Assembly: GCA_012519695.1 (NCBI GenBank)
Contig: JAAYPT010000038.1
Location: 1 to 45,604, forward strand
DNA length: 45,604 nucleotides
Origin: Clostridiales bacterium
Lineage (GTDB): Bacteria > Bacillota > Clostridia > Lachnospirales > Lachnospiraceae
Reading direction: 5' to 3'
The first letter of the stretch is position 1, and every line of letters starts with the position of its first letter. Under the pieces are notes generated by a model. That model was given only the letters and a program-made list of their open reading frames with translations. It had not been told where the DNA came from and did no database searches. The position numbers and the translations under genes were made by a program. Of the stretch, positions 8,595 through 16,801 are shown one piece after another.

Positions 8595-9410
8595 TTACAC
8601 TACAATATTTATTCCTCCTGCCGCTACCGCTGCCTCTTGGGAAAACGAACTACCGGTAGCTGTTGTGCCTGCATTCATTTCATTTGCAATCTGCTGTGCC
8701 TGTTGTTCAATCTGAGCATCCGTCAACTGTGCTGCTTCTGCACTTAAATCTAAGGTTACTCCTGTGGAAGCTCCCCCGCTGGAGCTATATGGATTTCGTA
8801 AATTTCGTAGCTGTTGCTTCAAATAATTAAAGTCTGCTTCATTTACCTTACTTTGTTCCTCGCTACGATGAAATTTCTTTTTTCTTACTAATTCTCTTTT
8901 TTGGCTCTTTTGCTTTTGAATCCGCTGCATGCGTGCCAGTCCGCTTTTCTGCTCCTGCGCCCGCTCTTTTCGGGCTGCCCGCGCCTTTTCTTCATTCTTC
9001 TCCTGACGCAAATCCGCCTTTGCCTCATTCTCAAACTTCTTTTTTGCCCGTTCCTCCTGACGCAGGTTTTGCGTTTTCATTTGGGCACACTGAACCATTT
9101 TTTTTGCATGTGCAATTGCAACATTGACTTCCGCATCATTGTACTGCCCGCTTGCCTTACATTTCATCAGATTACTAAGTTTGCTTTTTGTCTGCATTAG
9201 TACTCTTCCGGCACTTTGTGATTTTTTCGCTCTTAAAATCGCTGCTGACATTTCTCTCGGGTTATAATTCAACTGTTTTTTCTGGTTCTTATTACGCCCT
9301 GTTGTCCTTTGTGTTACTTTGCTGATACTACTTAAACTATTTGTCGACACAGACATGGATGGTAAATTTCCCGTTACCAATCCACTTGCCGTATATGTGG
9401 ATACTTTCAT
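8595..9410 (-). CDS. unrecognised Lys/Arg/Gln-rich coiled-coil protein
   Basis: A 271-residue protein with no domain I recognise. The start is ATG 9410 with AAGGAGG 10 bp upstream (9421-9427); a longer frame to 9467 has no better site. The N-terminus (MKVSTYTASGLVTGNLP) is Ser/Thr-rich. The middle (about 90-200) is strongly basic and helical with many KKxxxEE and RxxKARAARKERAQE segments, consistent with a long single helix or coiled coil. The C-terminus is Ala/Gln-rich (SAEAAQLTDAQIEQQAQQ) and ends in GGINIVV. There is no signal peptide or membrane segment. It is divergent from a 64-residue gene at 9595. Being lysine-rich, it could bind nucleic acid, but nothing proves this. Confidence 0.75.
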   Translation of the reverse strand: MKVSTYTASGLVTGNLPSMSVSTNSLSSISKVTQRTTGRNKNQKKQLNYNPREMSAAILRAKKSQSAGRVLMQTKSKLSNLMKCKASGQYNDAEVNVAIAHAKKMVQCAQMKTQNLRQEERAKKKFENEAKADLRQEKNEEKARAARKERAQEQKSGLARMQRIQKQKSQKRELVRKKKFHRSEEQSKVNEADFNYLKQQLRNLRNPYSSSGGASTGVTLDLSAEAAQLTDAQIEQQAQQIANEMNAGTTATGSSFSQEAAVAAGGINIVV

Positions 9411-9594
9411 AACTATAATTCCTCCTTGAAACTCCCATTTCAGATGCTTCCATGCATCCTTATTCAAATTATACTATACAATATATTCATCGGAGTTTTT
9501 CGGAAAAATATTAACAGTACCATATTCCCACAAATTATATGTATTTTTTCTTTTTCTCCTGAAATACTAAATAAAAAAAAAAGAGGTTGAACTT

Positions 9595-9789
9595 ATGGAC
9601 ATCTATAATACCGGAGGACTCCCTATCGGCTTTACAATGGGACTGGCAATGAATGTAAATGCAATGAATCATTTTTCCAATATGACCGAATCAGAAAAAG
9701 AAGAAATCTTAAATCGTGCAAGAGATGCTAAATCCAAAGAAGAAATGCAGGAAATTATAAGTCAGTTATCTTCGGAAAAATTTCTTTGA
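9595..9789 (+). CDS. small 64-residue protein, unknown
   Basis: A short protein starting MDIYNTGGLPIGFTMGLAMN with a hydrophobic, Met/Gly-rich first third and a charged helical second half (TESEKEEILNRARDAKSKEE). AGAGG lies 8 bp before ATG 9595 (9582-9586). No signal peptide cleavage site or known domain is visible. The helical half resembles short regulatory or adaptor proteins, but I cannot assign a family. It is divergent from the basic coiled-coil gene and followed by a hairpin at 9814-9842. Confidence 0.65.
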   Translation: MDIYNTGGLPIGFTMGLAMNVNAMNHFSNMTESEKEEILNRARDAKSKEEMQEIISQLSSEKFL

Positions 9790-9813
9790 ATCAACACCAT
9801 TTTTTCTGTTGGC

Positions 9814-9842
9814 AAAACCCATGGATTCATTTCCATGGGTTT
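9814..9842. terminator. hairpin between convergent genes, probable terminator
   Basis: AAACCCATGGA (9815-9825) pairs with TCCATGGGTTT (9832-9842) across a six-base loop. T runs on either side are short, so termination strength is uncertain. It sits between the 64-residue gene and the 3' end of the sigma factor gene. Confidence 0.55.
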
Positions 9843-9853
9843 CAACCTTTATC

Positions 9854-11983
9854 CTACTGAATACTCTGAATATTCTCTTCTGTTAAGTTTAAGAATGGAA
9901 CATCCATTTCTTTTCCTGTTCCAACATAGGATTCTATGCTTCCGTCACCAGATACGCCACTACCTACTTCTTTATAGGAATCACTTTCCCCCATATACTG
10001 ATACATTACATATGACCATCCATCTGTATCATCCCCCTGATTATGAGAAGCGTCTGCTCTTATAAATCCGTTATCATAATATACCAGTGCTGGGAATTCC
10101 GAAAATTCTTCCATTAAAAAATCTCCACCGGAAAAACTATATATCACTTCTCTCATGCCTGCCATTGGACCTGAAACATATCGAATAATCAGTTCCTCTT
10201 CTCCATCGCCGTCAATATCCAATATGGTAAATTGACTTTGCGCTAAATCTTGCGCATCACGATAATTACATGTTGTTCCATTTGGGAATACATGGTTTAC
10301 ATAAAGATTTTCTAATGCAGCTTTGTAGGCTTCTTTTCTCGCTGCATCTTTTGCCTCATTGATAACATCCATTACCCTGTATTTTCCGGTTTCCGTCTTT
10401 TGCAATACTGCTACTCTATTCTCTACCGTACTTACATCTTCCCCTGTTTCCTCATCAATTCTTACATTTTCAACCTGATAATTGACTGTCAGCTTGTCTC
10501 CCTTAAGTGTTGCATTTAAAATTTCTGCATATTGACTATCGGCTGGTTCGGCTATCACAATTTCTAACTGGTCTCCCACTACTTTTTGTCGTTGCATACT
10601 GTCGTTGTCCTTCTCCTCAAATGGATGAGCTGTGAACACGGATATAAAATTATTTACCTCTGACAGATTATACAAATCACTTCCCCTTCCATTTGTTCCG
10701 GTTTTCGCAATTCCAATCTGATTCCGTTCCCCATCTGTAGCTATACGAAATACCAACTCACTTATGGCTTTCTTAGATATATTTCCATTTTTCATACTGT
10801 CCGGACCATAAGCTAATGCAAATTGGAACTGTTCTTTTGTAAGTCCCCCTTCTAAAAGTTGCGGATATTGATCATCTGTAACTGCTTTTTCTGTTTCTAT
10901 TTCTTCCGTTTTTGTTTCTTCTGGCGAAACTTCTTTATTATCTTTTTCTTTTGTATGAGACTTTTCCTCTACTACTGCATTTTGTTCTGCTCCCTTATCA
11001 CTCTTTTGGTTATTCATCACCACTGCTGTTGTTCCGGCAGCTACCAGACAAACAACACCTGCCACTGTAAGTTTTCCTGCAAGGGTATGTATAAATCCTT
11101 TTTTTACTGCTTCCGCAGCCGTTTTTGTTCCTACATTGGCTCCCACATTGGTTTCTGCCCCTGCTGTTCCTGCACTTGCTGTTCCTGCATTGGCTGTTCC
11201 TGCATTGGCTGTTCCCGCACCTGCTGTTTCCGCACTTGCTGTTCCGGCATTTGCCCCTGTTGATTGAGCTCCAGATGCTGCCACTTTATCTGCAATATTA
11301 CTTGCCATAGCCTTTCCTGCTGTTTCCAACATGCCCTGTGCTGCCAATGCATGTTCCTCTGATTTAAGCAGACATAATAAGAATGGTACCGGTGCCATGC
11401 CATAAAGCTTGTATCCTTTCTTTTGCAGTTCTTCTGCCTTTCCCTTAATGTTCTTTCTTCCATAATTTAATCTTGATTTTACTGTATTTTCAGAACATCC
11501 CAAACTTTCCGCTATTTCACTGATACTCTGTCCTTCTATATGAAACATTAAAATACACATTCTTTGTTCTTCTGACAGTGAATCAATCAGCTCATGCACA
11601 AGCTCCTGTGTCTCACGCTGTGAATATGCGATTTCCGGCTGATTTTCTATACTTTCATCTTCTATCTGATATTCAAATTCTTCCTCTTCCTGATCTCCCA
11701 CGATTTCAGAAAAAAGCATTGGATTTTTCTTCTGCAACGCATTCTTTGCCGTATTCGCAACAATGATTCCTAACCATGACGCAAACTTTTCCGGATTTTC
11801 CAATGTATCTAACTTACGAAATGCCTGAATATATGCATCCTGTAACACATCCTTTGCTGCTTCCTCATTTTGCATATACTTCAAGGCAAGATAATATTTA
11901 CTTTTGTAAGTCTCTTCATACAAAAAATTAAATCCGTTTTCATCCCCTTGCTTCACTAACCTTACTGCTTCCGTATAATTCAT
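9854..11983 (-). CDS. ECF-type sigma factor fused to a membrane anchor and extracytoplasmic domain
   Basis: A 709-residue fusion. Residues 1-90 are sigma region 2 (AAKDVLQDAYIQAFRKLDTL, then FASWLGIIVANTAKNAL). Residues 120-185 are region 4, with helix-turn-helix ISEIAESLGCSENTVKSRL. A low-complexity linker (243-278) is made of AGTAN/AGTAS repeats. One membrane helix (about 305-323, KLTVAGVVCLVAAGTTAVVM) follows, then a 380-residue acidic, presumably external domain. That domain contains a calcium-loop-like LDIDGDGEEEL (588-598). ECF sigma factors usually carry only regions 2 and 4 (about 180 residues) and pair with a separate anti-sigma factor, which is not seen here. The C-terminal part may sense an envelope signal and restrain the sigma domain. 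A matching ECF promoter lies upstream at 12151-12182. The ATG has GGGAAAGAG upstream. Confidence 0.88.
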   Translation of the reverse strand: MNYTEAVRLVKQGDENGFNFLYEETYKSKYYLALKYMQNEEAAKDVLQDAYIQAFRKLDTLENPEKFASWLGIIVANTAKNALQKKNPMLFSEIVGDQEEEEFEYQIEDESIENQPEIAYSQRETQELVHELIDSLSEEQRMCILMFHIEGQSISEIAESLGCSENTVKSRLNYGRKNIKGKAEELQKKGYKLYGMAPVPFLLCLLKSEEHALAAQGMLETAGKAMASNIADKVAASGAQSTGANAGTASAETAGAGTANAGTANAGTASAGTAGAETNVGANVGTKTAAEAVKKGFIHTLAGKLTVAGVVCLVAAGTTAVVMNNQKSDKGAEQNAVVEEKSHTKEKDNKEVSPEETKTEEIETEKAVTDDQYPQLLEGGLTKEQFQFALAYGPDSMKNGNISKKAISELVFRIATDGERNQIGIAKTGTNGRGSDLYNLSEVNNFISVFTAHPFEEKDNDSMQRQKVVGDQLEIVIAEPADSQYAEILNATLKGDKLTVNYQVENVRIDEETGEDVSTVENRVAVLQKTETGKYRVMDVINEAKDAARKEAYKAALENLYVNHVFPNGTTCNYRDAQDLAQSQFTILDIDGDGEEELIIRYVSGPMAGMREVIYSFSGGDFLMEEFSEFPALVYYDNGFIRADASHNQGDDTDGWSYVMYQYMGESDSYKEVGSGVSGDGSIESYVGTGKEMDVPFLNLTEENIQSIQ
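11163..11252. repeat. six tandem 15-bp repeats inside the sigma factor gene
   Basis: Six back-to-back 15-bp units (consensus gctgttcctgcattg with few changes) encode the Ala-Gly-Thr-Ala-Asn/Ser linker between the sigma domain and the membrane segment. In-frame copy-number change would lengthen or shorten the tether. Confidence 0.85.
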
Positions 11984-12150
11984 AGCTCTTTCCCTTTCTT
12001 CCTTTTATTGTACTTACTCTTACGTTTTACTGTTCTGTATACTTCTTGTTTGACTCCTACGTCTTCTTCATATTGTTCCATATCTCTTTTTATTACTCGG
12101 ATAATCCACTGTATCCAACCAATATTTCGCATCTTACCGCCTCCATCCTA

Positions 12151-12182
12151 CTACTAAGACAAACGGAACCGGTAAAAAGTTT
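12151..12182 (-). promoter_or_regulatory. predicted ECF-type promoter of the sigma factor gene
   Basis: On the minus strand the -35-like AAACTTTTT (12182-12174) and the -10-like GTCTTAGTAG (12160-12151) are separated by 13 bp. The same two blocks at the same spacing precede the zinc-ribbon gene. The form resembles ECF promoters (AAC-type -35, GTC-type -10), which suggests autoregulation. The leader to the sigma ATG is about 160 nt. The rest of the 11984-12331 gap holds no gene I would support, apart from the 12286-12322 hairpin. Confidence 0.6.
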
Positions 12183-12285
12183 TATTTTAATACTAATTTT
12201 ATTATATTTTTTACTTTCTATGCAGTCAATCATTTCTTATATTATTACATTATTACAATATCTCTTAGAAAATCTTCTTCATTAT

Positions 12286-12322
12286 AAAACCGGGTGTATT
12301 CCATTTCGGAATATCCCCGGTT
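12286..12322 (-). terminator. terminator of the zinc-ribbon operon
   Basis: AACCGGG (12288-12294) pairs with CCCGGTT (12316-12322), with an inner ATTCC/GGAAT stem. On the minus strand it is followed by TTTTATAAT. It lies just after the stop at 12332. Confidence 0.7.
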
Positions 12323-12331
12323 ACATCACAA

Positions 12332-12862
12332 TTAGCTTTCGTTTTCACTCACTTTTATTTTTTGTTGAAAAAATAATATGGGATCTTGTTCCCCCTTTTT
12401 GAGGAACTCCTCCGCCCAGGAAATCAAGCTGTTTATCATATTTTCAAAATCCTGCTGAGGTAAGTCTCCTAACGTCTCCATTACTCCCCACATTCGAGCA
12501 AACCACGCTGTAAGCTGACAAACTTCATACTCTTTCACATTTTCAATTTGAAAACATTGTGATTCTTCCATATCATGCTTGGTCAATATTGGATGACTCT
12601 TTTCTATTACCATGCAAACCTCTGGCTTCTGAATCTGATAAAACCGATATTTTTCACAAATAGCATTGGGTACATATCTTAAAAAGGAATTTACATCAAA
12701 TATTTTTGCTGCCGAATATTTCTCCCATCCCTCTTCCGTTTTACAATACTCCATACACGCCTCATAAATTGCCTGTTTCAAATCAAAATTTTCTGTTGGA
12801 ACTTCAAATTGTACTACCTCTGCCAGCTTACCACTATCATTTACTATCACTGTTTTTACCAT
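12332..12862 (-). CDS. hypothetical 176-residue protein
   Basis: I do not recognise a domain. The protein is acidic, cytosolic by appearance (no signal or membrane segment) and rich in aromatic and Glu residues. Near the N-terminus is QAIYEACMEYCKTEEGWEKY; near the end is a helical DFENMINSLISWAEEFLKKG. The start ATG 12862 has a good GGAGG 8 bp upstream. It follows the zinc-ribbon membrane protein by 33 bp on the same strand and ends at a hairpin terminator, so it is the second gene of an operon likely read by the fused ECF sigma factor. Function is unknown. Confidence 0.7.
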   Translation of the reverse strand: MVKTVIVNDSGKLAEVVQFEVPTENFDLKQAIYEACMEYCKTEEGWEKYSAAKIFDVNSFLRYVPNAICEKYRFYQIQKPEVCMVIEKSHPILTKHDMEESQCFQIENVKEYEVCQLTAWFARMWGVMETLGDLPQQDFENMINSLISWAEEFLKKGEQDPILFFQQKIKVSENES

Positions 12863-12895
12863 TAACGGTCCTCCGTTATATGTACCTTTTTCTTT

Positions 12896-13351
12896 TTATG
12901 CTAACGGACTTTTCTTTTTCTTTGTAAACTCTACGATTGAACCAATAATAGCCAAAATACCACCTAATATAATCAACATTGCTCCAATACCTATCTGCGC
13001 ACCATAATCAAATGCCGGTGAAAGATCAGCACATACAACTCCTATCATTATTACTGCCGGAATAAAGCTAAATTTTCTTGCTCTTGGTAAAACTCCAAGT
13101 ACTCCTGCAATAATTGCCAAGACCAGTATTCCCAAACCTTCTGTTTGAGTAGTTTCACTCATAAAAGCAAGAGATTCTCCCATGAAAGTTATCGCTGGCA
13201 TAAATGTTCCAATTACTGAAAGTACTGCACCAACTAAAATCAACCAATTCATTCCTTTGCTTTCTGCTTTCTTTCCCTGTACCCTTGCTCCACAATTAGG
13301 GCAAATCACACTGTTCTCCATAACTTCTTTTCCACATTGTTTACAATACAT
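12896..13351 (-). CDS. zinc-ribbon membrane protein
   Basis: A 151-residue protein. Cys3, Cys6, Cys17 and Cys20 (MYCKQCG...ICPNCG) form a short zinc ribbon. About four hydrophobic segments follow (roughly 33-55, 70-90, 93-115, 120-142), and the end is basic (EFTKKKKSPLA). Zinc-ribbon-plus-membrane proteins are common and mostly uncharacterised in Firmicutes. ATG 13351 has AGAGG upstream. An ECF-type promoter matching that of the fused sigma factor lies about 50 bp upstream, so this is probably a member of that regulon. Role is unknown; an envelope-stress or metal function would be a guess. Confidence 0.8.
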   Translation of the reverse strand: MYCKQCGKEVMENSVICPNCGARVQGKKAESKGMNWLILVGAVLSVIGTFMPAITFMGESLAFMSETTQTEGLGILVLAIIAGVLGVLPRARKFSFIPAVIMIGVVCADLSPAFDYGAQIGIGAMLIILGGILAIIGSIVEFTKKKKSPLA

Positions 13352-13400
13352 AACATTTTACCTCTTTTCTTTTGTTTTTGTTTTTATTTTTTTGCTTTCA

Positions 13401-13432
13401 CTACTAAGACAAGAGCAATTTCAAAAAAGTTT
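13401..13432 (-). promoter_or_regulatory. predicted ECF-type promoter of the zinc-ribbon operon
   Basis: AAACTTTTT (13432-13424), a 13-bp spacer and GTCTTAGTAG (13410-13401) on the minus strand. Both blocks and the spacing are identical to those upstream of the sigma factor gene, while the spacers differ. Confidence 0.62.
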
Positions 13433-13520
13433 TATATTTTTTTAAATTTTATAAAATTTTTTTCTTATTCCTTATTGAATGTATATTTCTTGTATACTTT
13501 CCTTTATTATACTCAATATT

Positions 13521-13546
13521 TTAAGTATAGTCAACAAATTAAGTAT
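13521..13546 (+). promoter_or_regulatory. direct repeat, possible operator of the XRE gene
   Basis: TTAAGTAT occurs at 13521-13528 and 13539-13546, 18 bp apart and about 40-60 bp upstream of the small XRE-like gene. This is a plausible site for autoregulation, but the repeat is short. Confidence 0.3.
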
Positions 13547-13584
13547 GTTATCTTTTTATTAGAAACAAAAGCGAGGTGCCTATT

Positions 13585-13791
13585 TTGATTTCATATAAAC
13601 CCTTTTATGATACTCTTTTCAAAAAGAATATGACAGAATACGAACTAATATTTAAACATGGACTTTCCGCAAATACGCTTTACCGCATGAAAAAGGGAGA
13701 AGCTATTACTACGAAAACACTTGATACCTTATGCTTTATTCTAGATTGTACCGTGTCTGATATTATCGAATATCAACGTCCACAATCATAG
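13585..13791 (+). CDS. small XRE-family helix-turn-helix regulator
   Basis: A DNA-binding protein of about 68 residues that is nearly all Cro/C1-type helix-turn-helix: YELIFKHGLSANTLYRMKKG followed by AITTKTLDTLCFILDCTVSDI. The family often starts M-ISYKPL. The TTG at 13585 gives this start with GAGGTG 6 bp upstream. The in-frame GTG at 13576 overlaps that ribosome-binding site and is less likely. It stands alone, convergent with rplQ, sharing the terminator at 13796-13852. Target unknown, possibly itself. Confidence 0.8.
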   Translation: MISYKPFYDTLFKKNMTEYELIFKHGLSANTLYRMKKGEAITTKTLDTLCFILDCTVSDIIEYQRPQS

Positions 13792-13795
13792 AAAA

Positions 13796-13852
13796 AAGAG
13801 CCACCACAAAAGATACATTTCAAATACCTTTTGCAGTGGCTCTTATATTTTT
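13796..13852. terminator. bidirectional terminator between the XRE gene and rplQ
   Basis: AAGAGCCAC (13796-13804) pairs with GTGGCTCTT (13836-13844); an inner CAAAAG/CTTTTG stem continues it. T-rich tracts lie on both outer sides. It ends the ribosomal supercluster on the minus strand. Confidence 0.8.
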
Positions 13853-13868
13853 ACTTTTTCCGATTCTC

Positions 13869-14405
13869 TTATACTAACTCAAGAAGAACTTCTAAAGCAC
13901 CGTCACCTTTACGCTGACCAATTTTAACGATTCTGGTGTATCCACCGTTACGATCTGCATATTTTGGAGCAATTTCGTCAAATAACTTGGTTGCAACGTC
14001 TACTGTCTTGGTGTTCTTTTTCTTTCCAGCGTTTTCAGTTGGTACAGATTTTACAGTGTAAAGCACTTTATTCATCTGATGTCTAGCATGTAAACGGGAA
14101 GGAAGGTCTTTTTTGATTTTCTTCTCTACTTCATCGTAAACAGTAACTTTCTTACCATCTACAACTTCTTTTACTCTCTTGCCATCTTTGTCCTTGCGGG
14201 CAACTTTAGCAGTTACAGTAACTTCTTCAAAGTTATCTTTTTCTTTTACAGCTAAAGCGATTAATCCTTCTGCTACTTTACGGATTTCTTTTGCTTTTGC
14301 TTCTGTTGTAACAATTCTTCCATTATTTAATAATGCTGTTACCTGGTTTCTGATTAAAGCTTTTCTCTGATCAGAAGTTCTGCCTAATTTTCTATACTTT
14401 GCCAT
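13869..14405 (-). CDS. rplQ: ribosomal protein bL17
   Basis: Large-subunit protein near the tunnel exit. MAKYRKLGRTSDQRKALIRN and GGYTRIVKIGQRKGDGA are diagnostic. The start is ATG 14405 with TGGAGG upstream; an extension to 14462 is not supported. At 178 residues it is about 55 longer than B. subtilis L17. The extra part is a charged insertion at about 54-101 (KEKDNFEEVTVTAKVARKDK and following) before LPSRLHARHQ. It is the last gene of the supercluster, 204 bp after rpoA, with a terminator downstream. Confidence 0.96.
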   Translation of the reverse strand: MAKYRKLGRTSDQRKALIRNQVTALLNNGRIVTTEAKAKEIRKVAEGLIALAVKEKDNFEEVTVTAKVARKDKDGKRVKEVVDGKKVTVYDEVEKKIKKDLPSRLHARHQMNKVLYTVKSVPTENAGKKKNTKTVDVATKLFDEIAPKYADRNGGYTRIVKIGQRKGDGALEVLLELV

Positions 14406-14440
14406 TTTAATAATCCTCCATTTGTGGAATATCTGCCGAT

Positions 14441-14524
14441 GCCTTTTGGTCTTACTCACCAAATATTATATACTTGTTTGTGTGCCACTCATGAATCTAA
14501 CGCGGCTTCGCCTTTTGGTCTTAC
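14441..14524. repeat. 15-bp direct repeat in the rpoA-rplQ spacer
   Basis: GCCTTTTGGTCTTAC occurs at 14441-14455 and 14510-14524. The second copy follows CGCGGCTT, similar to motifs in the other intra-operon repeats. The spacer also holds the 14558-14584 hairpin. Confidence 0.6.
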
Positions 14525-14557
14525 AAACCTCGCTGTATATGAGTACGAACCAGGAAC

Positions 14558-14584
14558 GTGATGGAACTCTATTCATTCCATCAC
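14558..14584. repeat. perfect hairpin downstream of rpoA
   Basis: GTGATGGAA (14558-14566) and TTCCATCAC (14576-14584) are exact complements with a nine-base loop. It lies 25 bp after the rpoA stop and has no T tract, so it may be an mRNA-stability or processing structure rather than a terminator. Confidence 0.6.
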
Positions 14585-14609
14585 TGTTATAGATTCTACA
14601 AATCTACTT

Positions 14610-15569
14610 TTATTCTTCACCTGGGTTCAGCTGAAGTCCTAATTCTTTTAATTTTGCTAATACTTCTTCTAAAGACTTACGTCCAAGGTTACGAACCTTC
14701 ATCATGTCTTCCGGTGTTCTATTTGTCAATTCTTCAACAGTGTTGATACCTGCTCTCTTCAAGCAGTTGTAAGAACGAACGGATAACTCAAGTTCATCAA
14801 TATTCATCTCAAGAACTTTTTCTTTTGCATTGTCTTCTTTTTCAATCATGACTTCTGCTGTTCTTGCATTCTCGGATAAATCAATGAACAGATTCAAATG
14901 CTCACTTAAAACTTTTGCTGCTAAACTTACTGCTTCATCAGGCTCTAAAGTACCATTTGTATAAACATCTAAAGTAAGTTTATCATAGTCTGTAATCTGA
15001 CCTACACGAGTGTTTTCAATTGACAGATTTACACGCTCTACTGGAGTGTAAATAGAATCAACTGCAATTACTCCGATAGGTACATCTTCACTCTTATTCT
15101 TGTCAGCGCTAACGTATCCTCTTCCCTTGGTAATGGTTAATTCCATATATAATCTGGAATCAGCACCACCGTTTAAGTGAGCGATTACCAAGTCTGGATT
15201 TAATACCTGAATATCCGGATCAACCTGAATATCTGCTGCTGTTACTACGCCTTCGCCTTCAAATTCGATGTAAGCAACTTTAGACTCGTTTGTTGAGCTG
15301 GTGTTTTTTAATGCCAGATTCTTGATGTTCATGATAATTTCCGTTACATCTTCCTTAACACCTGGAATTGAACTGAATTCATGCAATACACCATCGATTT
15401 TTACCTGGCTGACTGCTGCTCCCGGCAAAGAAGAAAGCATAATTCTTCTTAAAGAATTACCAAGGGTAGTACCATAACCTCTCTCTAACGGTTCCACAAC
15501 AAATCGGCCGTACTTTTTGTCTTCTGAAATCTCAGCAATTTCAATTTTTGGTTTTTCAAAATCGAACAC
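14610..15569 (-). CDS. rpoA: RNA polymerase alpha subunit
   Basis: A 319-residue alpha subunit that assembles RNA polymerase and contacts upstream promoter DNA and regulators. The N-terminal dimerisation domain shows [20 protein letters not shown]; the C-terminal helix-hairpin-helix domain (about 250-310) shows [20 protein letters not shown]. The start codon is GTG 15569, with GGAGG 9 bp upstream. It sits between rpsD and rplQ as in most Firmicutes and is likely read from the internal promoter before rpmJ. Confidence 0.98.
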   Translation of the reverse strand: MFDFEKPKIEIAEISEDKKYGRFVVEPLERGYGTTLGNSLRRIMLSSLPGAAVSQVKIDGVLHEFSSIPGVKEDVTEIIMNIKNLALKNTSSTNESKVAYIEFEGEGVVTAADIQVDPDIQVLNPDLVIAHLNGGADSRLYMELTITKGRGYVSADKNKSEDVPIGVIAVDSIYTPVERVNLSIENTRVGQITDYDKLTLDVYTNGTLEPDEAVSLAAKVLSEHLNLFIDLSENARTAEVMIEKEDNAKEKVLEMNIDELELSVRSYNCLKRAGINTVEELTNRTPEDMMKVRNLGRKSLEEVLAKLKELGLQLNPGEE

Positions 15570-15610
15570 TACAAAGTCCCTCCTTTTCGGGTATCGTTGC
15601 TCATTAATTA

Positions 15611-16204
15611 TTATTTAGAATACAACTCGACGATAAGCATTTCGTCTACTGGAACGTCAATAACTTCTCTGCTTGGTAATTCTTTTACAGCGCCTTTCAA
15701 GTTTTCCTGATCAACGTCTAACCAATCTGGAACTAATCTTCCAGCAGTTACCTCTAAGATATCTTTATATCTCTGAGATCCTTTGCATTTTTCTTTGATT
15801 TCAATTGTATCTCCAACTTTTACTAAGTAAGAAGGAATGTTTACCTGTTTTCCGTTTACTAAAACATGCTTATGGTCAACAATCTGTCTAGCTTCTTTTC
15901 TAGTTCTTGCGAAACCTAATCTGAAGATTACATTATCTAATCTGCTTTCCAGAATGATCATGAGGTTTTCACCAGTCATACCTTTCATTCTGTCTGCTTT
16001 CAAATAATAGTTATGGAAAGGTTTTTCCAATACACCATAAATGAATTTTGCTTTCTGTTTTTCTCTTAACTGAAGTCCATACTCAGATACTTTCTTATTT
16101 GCTCTCTTTAACTGTCTGTTGGACTTTTTATCTATTCCTAAATAAATTGGATCTAAACCAAGAGATCTACATCTCTTAAGAACTGGAACTCTATTTACTG
16201 CCAT
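15611..16204 (-). CDS. rpsD: ribosomal protein uS4
   Basis: A 197-residue primary 16S-binding protein of the small subunit, often a translational repressor of its own operon. It has the N-terminal S4 arm with [13 protein letters not shown] and the S4 RNA-binding domain (about 90-155) with [20 protein letters not shown] and [16 protein letters not shown]. The zinc-type cysteines of some S4 proteins are not visible at the N-terminus, so it is a C-minus form. It lies 19 bp after rpsK and 41 bp before rpoA. Confidence 0.97.
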   Translation of the reverse strand: MAVNRVPVLKRCRSLGLDPIYLGIDKKSNRQLKRANKKVSEYGLQLREKQKAKFIYGVLEKPFHNYYLKADRMKGMTGENLMIILESRLDNVIFRLGFARTRKEARQIVDHKHVLVNGKQVNIPSYLVKVGDTIEIKEKCKGSQRYKDILEVTAGRLVPDWLDVDQENLKGAVKELPSREVIDVPVDEMLIVELYSK

Positions 16205-16223
16205 CTTAACCTATACCTCCTAA

Positions 16224-16619
16224 TTAGACTCTTCTACGTTTTGGTGGACGACATCCGTTATGAGGTACTGGAGTAACATCCTTAATACTTGTTACTTCAA
16301 GACCGCATGCCTGAAGTGCACGAATTGCTGCTTCTCTTCCTGAACCAGGTCCTTTTACCATTACGTCTACTGTTTTTAAACCATGTATAAGAGCTGCCTT
16401 TGTAGCAGTTTCTGCTGCCATCTGTGCAGCATATGGAGTAGATTTCTTTGAACCTCTAAAACCAAGACCGCCTGCACTTGCCCATGATAAAGCATTTCCT
16501 TCAGCATCTGTAATAGTTACAATTGTATTGTTAAAAGATGACTGAATGTGCGCCTGTCCGCGTTCAACGTTTTTCTTCACACGACGTTTTGTCACTTTTT
16601 TTGCAGTGTTTTTAGCCAT
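16224..16619 (-). CDS. rpsK: ribosomal protein uS11
   Basis: A 131-residue small-subunit platform protein near the mRNA exit. Diagnostic parts are [25 protein letters not shown]-type [20 protein letters not shown], and the C-terminal [17 protein letters not shown]. It is separated from rpsM by 182 bp that contain a copy of the stop-adjacent repeat, and is followed after 19 bp by rpsD. Confidence 0.97.
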   Translation of the reverse strand: MAKNTAKKVTKRRVKKNVERGQAHIQSSFNNTIVTITDAEGNALSWASAGGLGFRGSKKSTPYAAQMAAETATKAALIHGLKTVDVMVKGPGSGREAAIRALQACGLEVTSIKDVTPVPHNGCRPPKRRRV

Positions 16620-16672
16620 ATCTAAACTAACCTACTTTCTCATTCTTTTCTATAATTTACTTGTTACCATTT

Positions 16673-16794
16673 AAGGAAGTTCTGTTCGCTAACCTCAAGC
16701 TACACCTTAAAAACGGGCTTGCTCTCGCTAATCTCACAGAACGGCTTTCCCACTATCCTCGGGCTACGCCTGTCAGCCTGCCCTCATTAAGTGT
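16673..16794. repeat. stop-adjacent repeat, copy A
   Basis: A 122-bp element whose first 75 bp are nearly identical to copy B (17477-17598). It starts AAGGAAGTTCTGTTCGCTAA, contains the complementary ACAGAAC about 60 bp later, and ends CATTAAGTGTT. It lies 7 bp downstream of the rpsM stop within the operon. Confidence 0.85.
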
Positions 16795-16801
16795 TCAATG
16801 C

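Noticed and set aside
12046-12402. Plus-strand frame of 118 codons between sigma factor and hypothetical gene
   Set aside because: No ribosome-binding site, low-complexity Phe/Ile/Leu content, and it runs over a promoter and a terminator.
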